Shown one piece after another: positions 1 to 6,464 of a stretch of 8,632 nucleotides of DNA (the first letter of the stretch is position 1; the number at the start of each line of letters is the position of its first letter). The DNA comes from Burkholderiales bacterium. GTDB lineage: Bacteria > Pseudomonadota > Gammaproteobacteria > Burkholderiales > SG8-41. The position numbers and the translations under genes are program-made. Location of the stretch: NCBI GenBank assembly GCA_019746155.1, contig JAIESJ010000208.1, forward strand, positions 1-8,632. The letters are read 5' to 3'. Below the pieces are notes generated by a model. It saw only the letters and a program-made list of their open reading frames with translations. It did no database searches and was not told the DNA's origin.

Positions 1-39
1 ATACAGCGCGAGGTTTTTTACGTCAACGACAATCCGCAC
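1..39 (-). CDS. Start of a further gene, probably a glycosyltransferase (partial)
   Basis: Thirteen codons are visible before the left edge: GTG followed by codons reading RIVVDVKNLALY. A hydrophobic first beta strand followed by D-x-(K/R)-N-L within the first residues is typical of GT4-type (GT-B fold) glycosyltransferases, which often begin M-R-I-x-x-D-x-R. The start is supported by a good Shine-Dalgarno sequence (AAGGAA, 44-49) that overlaps the TAA stop of the preceding methyltransferase-like gene, at normal spacing from the GTG. This suggests translational coupling and continuation of the operon beyond the window. The existence of a gene start is fairly secure; the family call is an inference from very few residues. 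Confidence 0.62.
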   Translation of the reverse strand, partial: MRIVVDVKNLALY

Positions 40-43
40 GGAG

Positions 44-49
44 TTCCTT
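44..49 (-). promoter_or_regulatory. Shine-Dalgarno sequence of the partial left-edge gene
   Basis: On the minus strand AAGGAA lies directly in the stop codon context of the upstream gene (TAAGGAACTCC, then GTG). It is five to six bases before the GTG at 39-37. It is one of the clearest ribosome binding sites in the window and decides the start of the truncated gene. Confidence 0.6.
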
Positions 50-665
50 ACCGGGGTGCGGGGTTCGACGCGCGCCGGCCGAGGTACCGGTAAAGTCCGA
101 TCCATCCCACCTTGCGGCCGATGCTGCCGCCCGACAGAACGAAAAGCAGCTTCAGCACCCGGTTCAAATGGATCGGAAAGGAGGCCGCATCGGGCAGGAA
201 CAAACCACGATAGAACTGGAGCCTCAGCTGATCCTTAAAGAAATCGATATCCTCCAGACGCAACATCCGATCCGACTGAAACTGAACCTGGGACGTTCCC
301 TCGCCGAATACCATCTGAAGCCCGATAGGATAATATGGCTTGACATGATCGAAGTCGTTATAAAAGGACCAATGCAGTAGTGGCGTGGCGATGAGCAAAT
401 GCCCGTTCTCGGCAAGGCAATCCAGATAGGACTCGATAAGCTTCCTCAAGTCAGAGTACTCGAAATGTTCAATGATATGGGACATGACGAGCAGACTATA
501 ACTGCCACTTGCTTCTTCTCGCAGGAGTTCTTCGGGCGTCAGGCACGTAATACCCCGTTTCCGGTTGAAACGGACATCCAAGACGCGACAACGTCGATCA
601 ACTCGCCGCAACATGCGCGATAGGCGCCTTTGCTCGTCGCTAAAGTCTCGAAACTTCTGAAGCAT
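48..665 (-). CDS. Class I SAM methyltransferase-like protein lacking motif I
   Basis: This 205-residue cytoplasmic protein resembles the C-terminal two thirds of Methyltransf_11/23-type enzymes of polysaccharide clusters. Residues 56-69 (YSLLVMSHIIEHFE) match the motif preceding and including strand 4 of the Rossmann fold. A strand 5 region follows (GHLLIATP, 88-95), then FDHVKPYYP (105-113), a pattern shared by sugar and lipid methyltransferases. The glycine-rich SAM motif I (D-x-G-x-G-x-G) is absent. VLDV at 28-31 looks like strand 2, so the protein appears to begin where motif I should be. The ATG start at 665 is fixed on the upstream side by an in-frame TAA twelve bases earlier. It follows the flippase gene by 26 bp with no clear ribosome binding site. 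Base composition is lower in GC than in most neighbours. It may be a divergent methyltransferase, a non-catalytic relative or a truncated copy. Confidence 0.7.
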   Translation of the reverse strand: MLQKFRDFSDEQRRLSRMLRRVDRRCRVLDVRFNRKRGITCLTPEELLREEASGSYSLLVMSHIIEHFEYSDLRKLIESYLDCLAENGHLLIATPLLHWSFYNDFDHVKPYYPIGLQMVFGEGTSQVQFQSDRMLRLEDIDFFKDQLRLQFYRGLFLPDAASFPIHLNRVLKLLFVLSGGSIGRKVGWIGLYRYLGRRASNPAPR

Positions 666-691
666 TTGTTTTTGTTAGGGAACGGACTCGG

Positions 692-2218
692 TTAATTTAC
701 CCACGGTCTGCGCCATGCGAGAAAGCAACCGCGCGACCATGGGAGCAATCCTACCACGGCGCAAATCCCCCAGAACAAGCCGAAAAACAGACTCGATCCG
801 AGAGCCAGACGGAGAAACAGGTTAAGATCGGATGGCAGGGTTGCGGACACATAGGGCCAAAGCCAATAAGCACCAGCCGATACTAGCGCCAGTCGAAGTA
901 CCCAGATTGCTCCAGAGCCCAAATCCTCCACTGGAACAGCCAGGATCTTAGCAAACAGCCATCCAGCTACAACAACGCCTACGGTGTTGCCGACGATCCA
1001 ATGCAGAAGGAGTAAGCGGATATCTCCGGTCACTTGGGCCAAGGTTAGCATCCCCGCCCCCGAGCCGGCGATCGCGATGCCAATCCACGTAAGCGGCCGC
1101 GCCTGCCTCAGCGAGGCTAGAGCGCGGACAAAGAGGGTCGTAAGGGCAATGGGAATCGCGGCAAAGATAGTTGCGCGCAGGGCCAACGACGTCTGGGCCA
1201 GTGATTCCACTCCAAATGAGCCACGGCCAAACAAGGCCCGGATTACCGAAGGCGCCTCTAGATAGCAGAGCAGTGTGGTCGGAACCAGCACCACCAGCAA
1301 GACCGAAGCGGCTCGCCCCACTGCTTTCCGCACTGCATCGGAATTCCCGGTTGTGGCTGCGTTCAGTAGGTGCGGCCACAATAGATTAACGACCGAGGTA
1401 GCGAAGACCATAATGAGCACGTTTACCAAGGTCACGGCATACTGCATAGCCGATACCCAGCCGGCCCCGAACAGGGTCATCGCATTCTTTTCGTACACGG
1501 CATAGGCCTGTGAGCAGCCAGCGGCAAAGACGAAAGCGCCAACGACCTTGTAGAAAGGCTTATCGAGTTCAAAGGCCCGAGACCAGCGCAAACGCAGCCC
1601 CAGCTTGAACAAAAGAAAAATCTGTAAACCGGCCATTGTCATTTGCCCAAGGAGAAATCCAAGCGCGATAGCAGCAACACCGAAGCGATCGGCAAGCGCT
1701 ACTAAACAAGCCAAGTTCACCATCGTGCCGAGAAGACGTACCGATTGCTGAAGGAGAACCCGGTCGAAGGAGGCGAACAGGGCATTGAGAACTTCCGAAA
1801 GGACAAACAACAGGAGCGCTGGCGCAAGCAGAACCATCATCTTGGTTGCCTGGAAGCGCAAAGCCGGCGCGGACTGCGCACTGGTCGCCATCTCGGCCCA
1901 GACATCGGGCCATTCAAGCATGGCAAAGGTTGCCGCCACCGCCAGCGCCACGGTCAGTGCGAGTGCCTGGGTAAAGTAGGCATTGGCCGCATCCTTGCTA
2001 CGGCTAATGCGCCGGTAAAACCCCGGCACCAGCGCTTCACGCACCGGATGAGCATAGAAGGCAAACAGATTGAGGACGGTAAACGCAACCCAGTATGCGT
2101 CTAGCGCTAGTGAGGTTCCAAAGTGGCAAGAAATCAGGATTTGGACAAAGAAGCTTGCAACATAGCCGGTACCCGACAAAAGGAGCAGCCATGCGAGTTT
2201 CCTTCGCGGAGTGGCCAA
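692..2218 (-). CDS. MurJ/MviN-family lipid-linked oligosaccharide flippase (divergent)
   Basis: This 508-residue integral membrane protein has many hydrophobic segments, consistent with about 14 helices, the usual MurJ length and architecture. The N-terminal region F-G-x-S-x-A-L-D-A-Y-W-V-A-F (residues 33-46) aligns with the E. coli MurJ segment around D39. The region near 324-376 (VIRALFGRGSF, then LFVRALASLRQARP) matches the MurJ pattern before helix 10. Members of this family in glycan clusters are thought to act in place of Wzx, moving undecaprenyl-linked units to the periplasmic face. By hand alignment the arginines needed for lipid II flipping in E. coli (R18, R24, R52, R270) are replaced by Y19, V25, A53 and T263, while D40 is kept. 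This points to a substrate other than lipid II. Translation starts at TTG (2218): an in-frame TAA lies three codons upstream and a GTGAGG Shine-Dalgarno sequence is well placed. The gene follows a 145-bp gap. Confidence 0.85.
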   Translation of the reverse strand: MATPRRKLAWLLLLSGTGYVASFFVQILISCHFGTSLALDAYWVAFTVLNLFAFYAHPVREALVPGFYRRISRSKDAANAYFTQALALTVALAVAATFAMLEWPDVWAEMATSAQSAPALRFQATKMMVLLAPALLLFVLSEVLNALFASFDRVLLQQSVRLLGTMVNLACLVALADRFGVAAIALGFLLGQMTMAGLQIFLLFKLGLRLRWSRAFELDKPFYKVVGAFVFAAGCSQAYAVYEKNAMTLFGAGWVSAMQYAVTLVNVLIMVFATSVVNLLWPHLLNAATTGNSDAVRKAVGRAASVLLVVLVPTTLLCYLEAPSVIRALFGRGSFGVESLAQTSLALRATIFAAIPIALTTLFVRALASLRQARPLTWIGIAIAGSGAGMLTLAQVTGDIRLLLLHWIVGNTVGVVVAGWLFAKILAVPVEDLGSGAIWVLRLALVSAGAYWLWPYVSATLPSDLNLFLRLALGSSLFFGLFWGICAVVGLLPWSRGCFLAWRRPWVN

Positions 2219-2225
2219 TGTTCTT

Positions 2226-2247
2226 TACCTCACTTTGTATGTGAGTA
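2226..2247 (-). promoter_or_regulatory. Possible leader hairpin covering the flippase ribosome binding site
   Basis: In the transcript, CTCAC (2245-2241) can pair with GTGAG (2233-2229) across a seven-base loop. Two more pairs (UA with UA) form beyond a single bulged G. The 3' arm contains the whole Shine-Dalgarno sequence of the flippase gene. Such a structure could lower or gate initiation from the TTG codon. The stem is short, so this is an inference from complementarity only. Confidence 0.3.
2228..2233 (-). promoter_or_regulatory. Shine-Dalgarno sequence fixing the TTG start of the flippase
   Basis: The minus strand reads GTGAGG, then nine bases to the TTG at 2218-2216. An in-frame TAA between the two excludes any start further upstream, and no ATG lies in frame until about residue 100. 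The TTG is therefore the best start. Confidence 0.6.
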
Positions 2248-2363
2248 CGCATGCCCCGTCTGCGGCGCGGATCCTGCCCACGGGTTCAGCTGGTTCAAGC
2301 TTGTGTTGTCGACATTGAATCATAACTGTCGGAAGGCCTCACTTGCTTGATATTTCTTGCGGC

Positions 2364-3476
2364 TCAGCGGAACCGGATCCAAGCACGCCGAGCCGCCGAA
2401 AGCGCCGCCGCAACGCCAGCGGCCAGCCGGACCGGTATGCTCGTAATTTTCGCCGCGAGCCAGTCTCCCCGGCCTGGCCCCTGCTGCGCCAGTGCCGCGA
2501 GACATGCGGCAAGCATCCCTTCCGGCATTCGCAGGTGCGAAAAGACCCCGAAGTAGATATCCGCACCCGGACGGACCTGGCGCTTGCTGCGAGAAACCGT
2601 ATCGATCAGCTGAAGTGCCCGATGACGGTAAGTATGGCGACTGAATATCATCTCGCGGGCAGCTTCTGCGATCCGGCGGTGCCGGTTTTCATCTCTCAGC
2701 ACGCTTTCCACCGCACGCAGCAGTGAGTCCCTATCAGTGTAGGTCAGATAATGGATGCCCTCCTCGAACAGCTCCTCCGCGCCATTGTCCTGAGCGGGAT
2801 CGGTCACCAGCACGGCGCCCGTGCCCATGGCCTCGAAGTAGCGCATGTTTACGTCGTTGTTGACGCTTTTGTTAAAGATAACCTTGGCACGCGAGTAAAT
2901 CGACGCCATTTCGCGAGCAGAAGCAGGTCCGATGAAGTTTGCCGGGAACCGCTGCTGCAGGGCGGTAAGCAGCGCATGCCGTTCGGGATGCAGGGCCTGG
3001 TTCATGGATCCGACATAGGCGACATCCAGATCACGCGTCGGGGTGTCTTGCGGAAGCAGCTCGGGCGCGAAGGCCAGCGGCAGCCAATGCGCCTGGTGCA
3101 CGCCGTCTGCACGTAGGCGCGCGACGTATTGCTTCTGCGCGATAAAGGTCACGTCGAAAGCCCGTGAGAGGGTTAAGTGCTTGGCATAGTCCATGTGCGT
3201 GTCGATGCCGTACCAGGCAGTCAGACACGAAACCCGTTCGAGCCCGATCGGGAACAGCTTCATCGTGCCCCCTTCGACAAACAGTACGAGATCGGGTTGA
3301 AAGTCGTGATGCCGCGACAAGGCTTCCACGTCCACGATTCCTCCGCCGACCTCGCTGGCGCCGTCCCGAGCCAGGTCTGAGTATGCGAACACATGGTGGC
3401 CGCAATCCCGGAGCGCGCGCAGCAGATAGTTGGCGGTTGAATATGCCCCGAGAGAGGCAACGAACAACACGTTCAT
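2364..3476 (-). CDS. CgeB-like glycosyltransferase (family 1 / Glyco_trans_1_2 type)
   Basis: This 370-residue predicted cytoplasmic glycosyltransferase has a GT-B layout. The N-terminal domain starts with MNVLFVASLGAYSTANYLLRAL (with an internal S-T-A-N) and contains PDLVLFVEGG at 61-70 and the acceptor-side segment AWYGIDTH at 87-94. The C-terminal nucleotide-sugar domain has DVAYVGSM at 151-158, then SRAKVIFNKS at 195-204, and the signature NMRYFEAMGTGAVLVTD at 210-226. This is followed by F-x-E-G-x-H-Y-L-x-Y near 237-246 and an alpha-helical end. These features match CgeB-type enzymes and related glycan-cluster transferases. Donor and acceptor cannot be read from the sequence. About 75 residues follow the conserved domain and end in an Ala/Arg-rich helix (344-370) that might touch the membrane. 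The ATG lies 16 bp after the preceding methyltransferase stop, with a GGGGA-like purine tract between. Confidence 0.85.
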   Translation of the reverse strand: MNVLFVASLGAYSTANYLLRALRDCGHHVFAYSDLARDGASEVGGGIVDVEALSRHHDFQPDLVLFVEGGTMKLFPIGLERVSCLTAWYGIDTHMDYAKHLTLSRAFDVTFIAQKQYVARLRADGVHQAHWLPLAFAPELLPQDTPTRDLDVAYVGSMNQALHPERHALLTALQQRFPANFIGPASAREMASIYSRAKVIFNKSVNNDVNMRYFEAMGTGAVLVTDPAQDNGAEELFEEGIHYLTYTDRDSLLRAVESVLRDENRHRRIAEAAREMIFSRHTYRHRALQLIDTVSRSKRQVRPGADIYFGVFSHLRMPEGMLAACLAALAQQGPGRGDWLAAKITSIPVRLAAGVAAALSAARRAWIRFR

Positions 3477-3492
3477 GCGTTGTCCATCCCCG

Positions 3493-4131
3493 TCAAGTAC
3501 GGCGCGCTCTGACGAGAAACTGGCATACGGACAGTTCCGGGATCAGCAGCAGCGGGATTGCCGCCAGCGCGCGCACCGGCAGAGTGTAACGGTCGCGGTT
3601 CATGCGCCACAGCTCGACAGGCAGTCCGGCGTTGCGGAACATCTCGTCGATCTCGCGCCGGGTAAAAAACCGCAGGTGAGTGCGGTCCAGCAGGCCGGAA
3701 CTTTCGTATTTCCAGCGCCCTTGAACGATAAGTTTGGCAAGCAGGGCAAAGTTGCGTACGTTTGGGATGCTTGCTACTACTGCCCCACCGGGTTTGACCA
3801 GCGTGGCATAGCGCGACAGCGCAGCCCATGGATCGATGAGATGCTCGAGAATATCTGCAAAAACAATACAATCGAAGAAACCGGCAGGTACGGATAATTC
3901 GACACGTTCAACATCTCCTATCCAGTGCTGTCGGTACAGCCCGGCCAGATGTATCGATGCCTCGGCATGGACCTCCACGCCGTACAACTCATGCCCTCCC
4001 CGCTGCGCCAGGGTTCGCCCCAGGCCGCCGAAACCGCAGCCCACGTCCAGCACCCGCACGCATTCGGGCGGCACGAGTTGCGCGACGTCGTCGCGGGAAG
4101 ACTGGAAATACTCGTTAGGGTTCGCTGTCAC
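3493..4131 (-). CDS. Class I SAM-dependent methyltransferase (Methyltransf_23 type)
   Basis: This 212-residue cytoplasmic enzyme is predicted to transfer a methyl group from S-adenosylmethionine, most likely to a sugar or to the growing glycan given its neighbours. Motif I is intact (DVGCGFG, 29-35). The acidic residue that binds the ribose is probably E53 (YGVEV, 50-54). Strand 4 has FADILEHL (91-98), and KPGG at 113-116 precedes strand 5. The later block SIPNVRNF (121-128), then GRWKYE (138-143), LLDRTHLRFFT (147-157) and I-D-E-M-F-x-x-A-G (161-169) is highly typical of UbiG-like methyltransferases in O-antigen and capsule clusters. The GTG start overlaps the previous stop by four bases (GTGA), a classic translational coupling arrangement. 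The target hydroxyl is unknown. Confidence 0.9.
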   Translation of the reverse strand: MTANPNEYFQSSRDDVAQLVPPECVRVLDVGCGFGGLGRTLAQRGGHELYGVEVHAEASIHLAGLYRQHWIGDVERVELSVPAGFFDCIVFADILEHLIDPWAALSRYATLVKPGGAVVASIPNVRNFALLAKLIVQGRWKYESSGLLDRTHLRFFTRREIDEMFRNAGLPVELWRMNRDRYTLPVRALAAIPLLLIPELSVCQFLVRARRT

Positions 4132-4751
4132 ACTACACCGCCGGCTTGGCGCAGCAGAAACATGTTCTTGTGCCAGAGGTCACCACCACCCGGTCGCAGT
4201 TGCAGATACTGCTTGCGCAGTGCCTCGGTGCGGTGGCGTTCGAGGATCCATCCGTGCGACTCGAAGAAACGTATCCAGGCACGATCGGGCTTGATGTTGA
4301 TGTGCCCCGGAATGGATCGCACCCGGCTAATGTTCACCAGCATCTCCGGTATGTGGCGAATCTGGCCCAGGAGGCTGACGATCTCCTCGTCGCACATGTG
4401 TTCCAGCACGTCGAAGGACACCAGCAGATCGAACTTTCGGCCGGAGAGCGCTTCGATCGACGATACGTACTTCCCGGGGTTCTTCCCGAACCGCCGCAGG
4501 TACAGCTCACGCGCGTCCGGGGAGACGTCGCAGCCGACATAGTCAAAGCCCCGGGCGTTCATCAGGTCGATCATCACCCCCGGACCGCAGCCATAATCCA
4601 GGATGGTCCGCCAGCGGCCGTCCGACTCCAGCAGGCAGGACAACACATGCTTGAGTATATCCCAACCCCTGAACCAGTCTTCTGAGAAAAAGCTGTCGTC
4701 ATAGCGCACGGCCCGCCCACGCCCCAGCCAGGTGCGCAATTTATCCGGCAC
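4128..4751 (-). CDS. Class I SAM-dependent methyltransferase
   Basis: This 207-residue cytoplasmic methyltransferase has motif I DYGCGPG at 52-58, the strand 2 acid D75 (VGCDVS, 72-77), and strand 4 FDLLVSFDVLEHM at 107-119. The later segment PGHINIKPDRAWIRFF (148-163) is seen in Methyltransf_23-type proteins of glycan clusters. The leading 40 residues, rich in aromatic residues (DDSFFSEDWFRGW), precede the fold and may help bind the acceptor. The start is GTG at 4751, inside the last codons of the upstream GT2 gene (11-bp overlap), and its stop overlaps the GTG of the next methyltransferase. It shares little obvious sequence with that neighbour outside the SAM motifs, so the two may modify different positions or sugars. 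Confidence 0.88.
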   Translation of the reverse strand: MPDKLRTWLGRGRAVRYDDSFFSEDWFRGWDILKHVLSCLLESDGRWRTILDYGCGPGVMIDLMNARGFDYVGCDVSPDARELYLRRFGKNPGKYVSSIEALSGRKFDLLVSFDVLEHMCDEEIVSLLGQIRHIPEMLVNISRVRSIPGHINIKPDRAWIRFFESHGWILERHRTEALRKQYLQLRPGGGDLWHKNMFLLRQAGGVV

Positions 4752-5490
4752 TGGCGCCCGCCCACTTTTTCATGAAGTACGCTCTGTTGCGCTCGTGTAA
4801 AGTTTGCGTGTCGATACTCTTGGACAGGTACTTGATTTCCGACCGGTAGGCACTCACGCCGTGATGGTGGTGGTGCTGGATGCTCAGTCCCGGCACGACG
4901 AGGCATTTCTTGCCGGCTTTTCGGATCGCGAAGCTCATGTCGATTTCTTCGAATCCGGCCGGTGAGTAGAACACATCGAAGCCGCCCACCTGCCGGAACA
5001 CTGCGTCCTTGATCATGAACAGGAACCCGGAGATGGCATCCGCCTCCTCGATGCTCGCTTCCCCCACGAAGCGGTCATGCGTACCATTGACCCACTTCGC
5101 ACCGCGCGGTCCAACCTGCCCGACATCGTCCTGAGCCAGAACCTCAAATAGCGCCTCCATCGAGCCTGCCCCAACGGCCACATCGTCATTGACAAAACAC
5201 AACGCCTCACCTTCTGCCATCTGGGCGCCCATGTTCCATGCTCGTGCCACGCCTACGTTCACACTGTTGAGACAGTATTTGTCAACCCGGGGATGCTTGG
5301 TCACAAGTTTCAGCAGGTCGGGATCGCGGCTATTGCATACGACGATCACTTCCCGCGGCAAGGCGACATTGCGCTCGAGATCGTCCAGCACTTCCTTGAC
5401 GGTGTACCGGGGCATGAAGAAACGCGAGGGGTTGACCGGCCGTTTCAGGTGCAGCACGGGAATGATGAAGCTGACTTTCGGACTGTCCAT
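4741..5490 (-). CDS. Glycosyltransferase family 2 (GT-A fold)
   Basis: This 249-residue predicted cytoplasmic glycosyltransferase is typical in length for small rhamnosyl- or glycosyltransferases of O-antigen clusters. It begins with the GT2 strand VSFIIPVLH (6-14). NVGVARAWNMG at 78-88 is the usual sugar-nucleotide block. FVNDDV at 99-104 carries the metal-binding acidic pair in place of DxD. ISGFLFMIKDAVFRQVGGFD (153-172) and GFEEIDMSFAIRKAG (179-193) form the catalytic-base region (ED at E181/E182 to D184). VPGLSIQ is followed by five histidines (206-210) and then GVS, matching the H-x-x-G-x-S motif of the family. Donor specificity cannot be determined; dTDP-rhamnose is possible because rmlD is nearby. 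The ATG lies 8 bp after the previous stop with no strong Shine-Dalgarno sequence, so coupling is likely. Its end overlaps the next gene by 11 bp. Confidence 0.92.
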   Translation of the reverse strand: MDSPKVSFIIPVLHLKRPVNPSRFFMPRYTVKEVLDDLERNVALPREVIVVCNSRDPDLLKLVTKHPRVDKYCLNSVNVGVARAWNMGAQMAEGEALCFVNDDVAVGAGSMEALFEVLAQDDVGQVGPRGAKWVNGTHDRFVGEASIEEADAISGFLFMIKDAVFRQVGGFDVFYSPAGFEEIDMSFAIRKAGKKCLVVPGLSIQHHHHHGVSAYRSEIKYLSKSIDTQTLHERNRAYFMKKWAGASAG

Positions 5491-5498
5491 GGTTGATG

Positions 5499-6461
5499 TC
5501 AGTGCAGATTCTCGATTCGCTCCCAGAATTCGTCAGCAGCATTCCTGAAGTTCTCGATACGGCTAATGTCGAAAGGAAACGATGTTGCGCCGACGTTCTC
5601 GTTGGTGATCAGCTTGCAACCACACAGCGCCGCCTCCACTACGACCCGGCCCTGAGGTTCCGGCCAGCGCGGCAGAAACACGAAGTGGCGCGCGCGGTTC
5701 ATGAGTTCCGGCACTTTGTCGTAGGGGACGTGGCCGTGATAGGTGCCGAAGTCAAGCCCCGCGCCCGGCGCCAGCCGCCCGGCAAAGTGAATATCCGCGT
5801 CGCGAAAGCGCGCTCGCATGGCCGCGAGCCCCTTCGCCTCGCCGATGACCCCCACGAACAGATAGTCGATATCCCGCTCCAGGTTGCGGTTGTAGAAGCG
5901 GCTCCCATCGATCGAAGGCTTCATAACGAAATGGGGCGTGGAGTCATCGAGCTGGAGCACGCGATAGGTGATCCGCTGGTGCAGTGGCGAGAGGAAGATG
6001 TTTAGCCTGGACCTCACGAACAAATCCCGCACCAGCGGATCGAGGGCAAAACAACGCGTGCTGAAGTCCTTTGCCGCGATGTTGCGCCTGATCTCCCAGG
6101 GTGACTTATGCGGGCACACTGCTGCCCAGTCGCCGGAACAAGGAAGCCAGCCCAGATTGCATACGTCCACATAAGCGTTGCTGAAATGCACGAACGGACG
6201 GTCCCACGCGATCGATGTCAGAAACGTGGGATCCAGATGGCGCCATGCGCCCAAACTCTTCAAAGTGCCTGGGAAGTTGAAGACATCGGTCAGGAAGTAA
6301 AGGTCGGCTTTTTCGTCCAGATTCTGGCGTCGCGGCCGGACCGTCGTGATGCGAATTGAGTGGCCGCGGTGACGCCCTGCTTCAATCAAGTTGCGCATGA
6401 CCATCTCACCCCCACCGCTATAGCGGAAGGGGTCGAAATATGCAATGTAGTTGATGCGCAT
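5499..6461 (-). CDS. GT4-like glycosyltransferase (GT-B fold)
   Basis: This 320-residue predicted cytoplasmic retaining-type glycosyltransferase starts MRINYIAYFDPFRYSGGGEM (1-20). The glycine-rich GGGE loop is the acceptor-side motif of GT4 enzymes. The C-terminal half has DYLFVGVIGEAKG (199-211) and the donor-site motif EPQGRVVVEAALCG (268-281), which contains the E-x7-E pair E268/E276. It is shorter than the common 360-400 residues, with a compact middle section. That section holds four cysteines (C101, C108, C116, C137), with C108 and C116 in the segment LPCSGDWAAVCPHKS. The ATG is three bases after the decarboxylase stop, indicating one transcript and coupled translation. Donor and linkage are unknown; UDP-xylose is a reasonable guess from the adjacent gene but is not shown by the sequence. 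Confidence 0.85.
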   Translation of the reverse strand: MRINYIAYFDPFRYSGGGEMVMRNLIEAGRHRGHSIRITTVRPRRQNLDEKADLYFLTDVFNFPGTLKSLGAWRHLDPTFLTSIAWDRPFVHFSNAYVDVCNLGWLPCSGDWAAVCPHKSPWEIRRNIAAKDFSTRCFALDPLVRDLFVRSRLNIFLSPLHQRITYRVLQLDDSTPHFVMKPSIDGSRFYNRNLERDIDYLFVGVIGEAKGLAAMRARFRDADIHFAGRLAPGAGLDFGTYHGHVPYDKVPELMNRARHFVFLPRWPEPQGRVVVEAALCGCKLITNENVGATSFPFDISRIENFRNAADEFWERIENLH

Positions 6462-6464
6462 CTG

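Larger units (their letters stand above)
2219..2363. other. Intergenic gap between the CgeB-like gene and the flippase gene
   Basis: These 145 bases are the only sizeable gap between the decarboxylase and the left edge. No minus-strand reading frame of note crosses it. It contains the hairpin and ribosome binding site described separately. A TATGAT hexamer on the minus strand (near 2310) resembles a -10 box but has no recognisable -35 partner, so no promoter is called. No rho-independent terminator was seen. Confidence 0.5.

Noticed and set aside
2123..2350. Plus-strand reading frame containing CPVCGAD, resembling a zinc-binding methyltransferase N-terminus
   Set aside because: The CxxC is isolated. 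The rest of the frame overlaps the flippase gene on the other strand and no matching domain follows, so it is most likely coincidence.
3925..4542. Plus-strand reading frame (about 205 codons) opposite the two methyltransferase genes
   Set aside because: It spans the junction of two real minus-strand genes and its product is arginine-, serine- and proline-rich, with no domain pattern.
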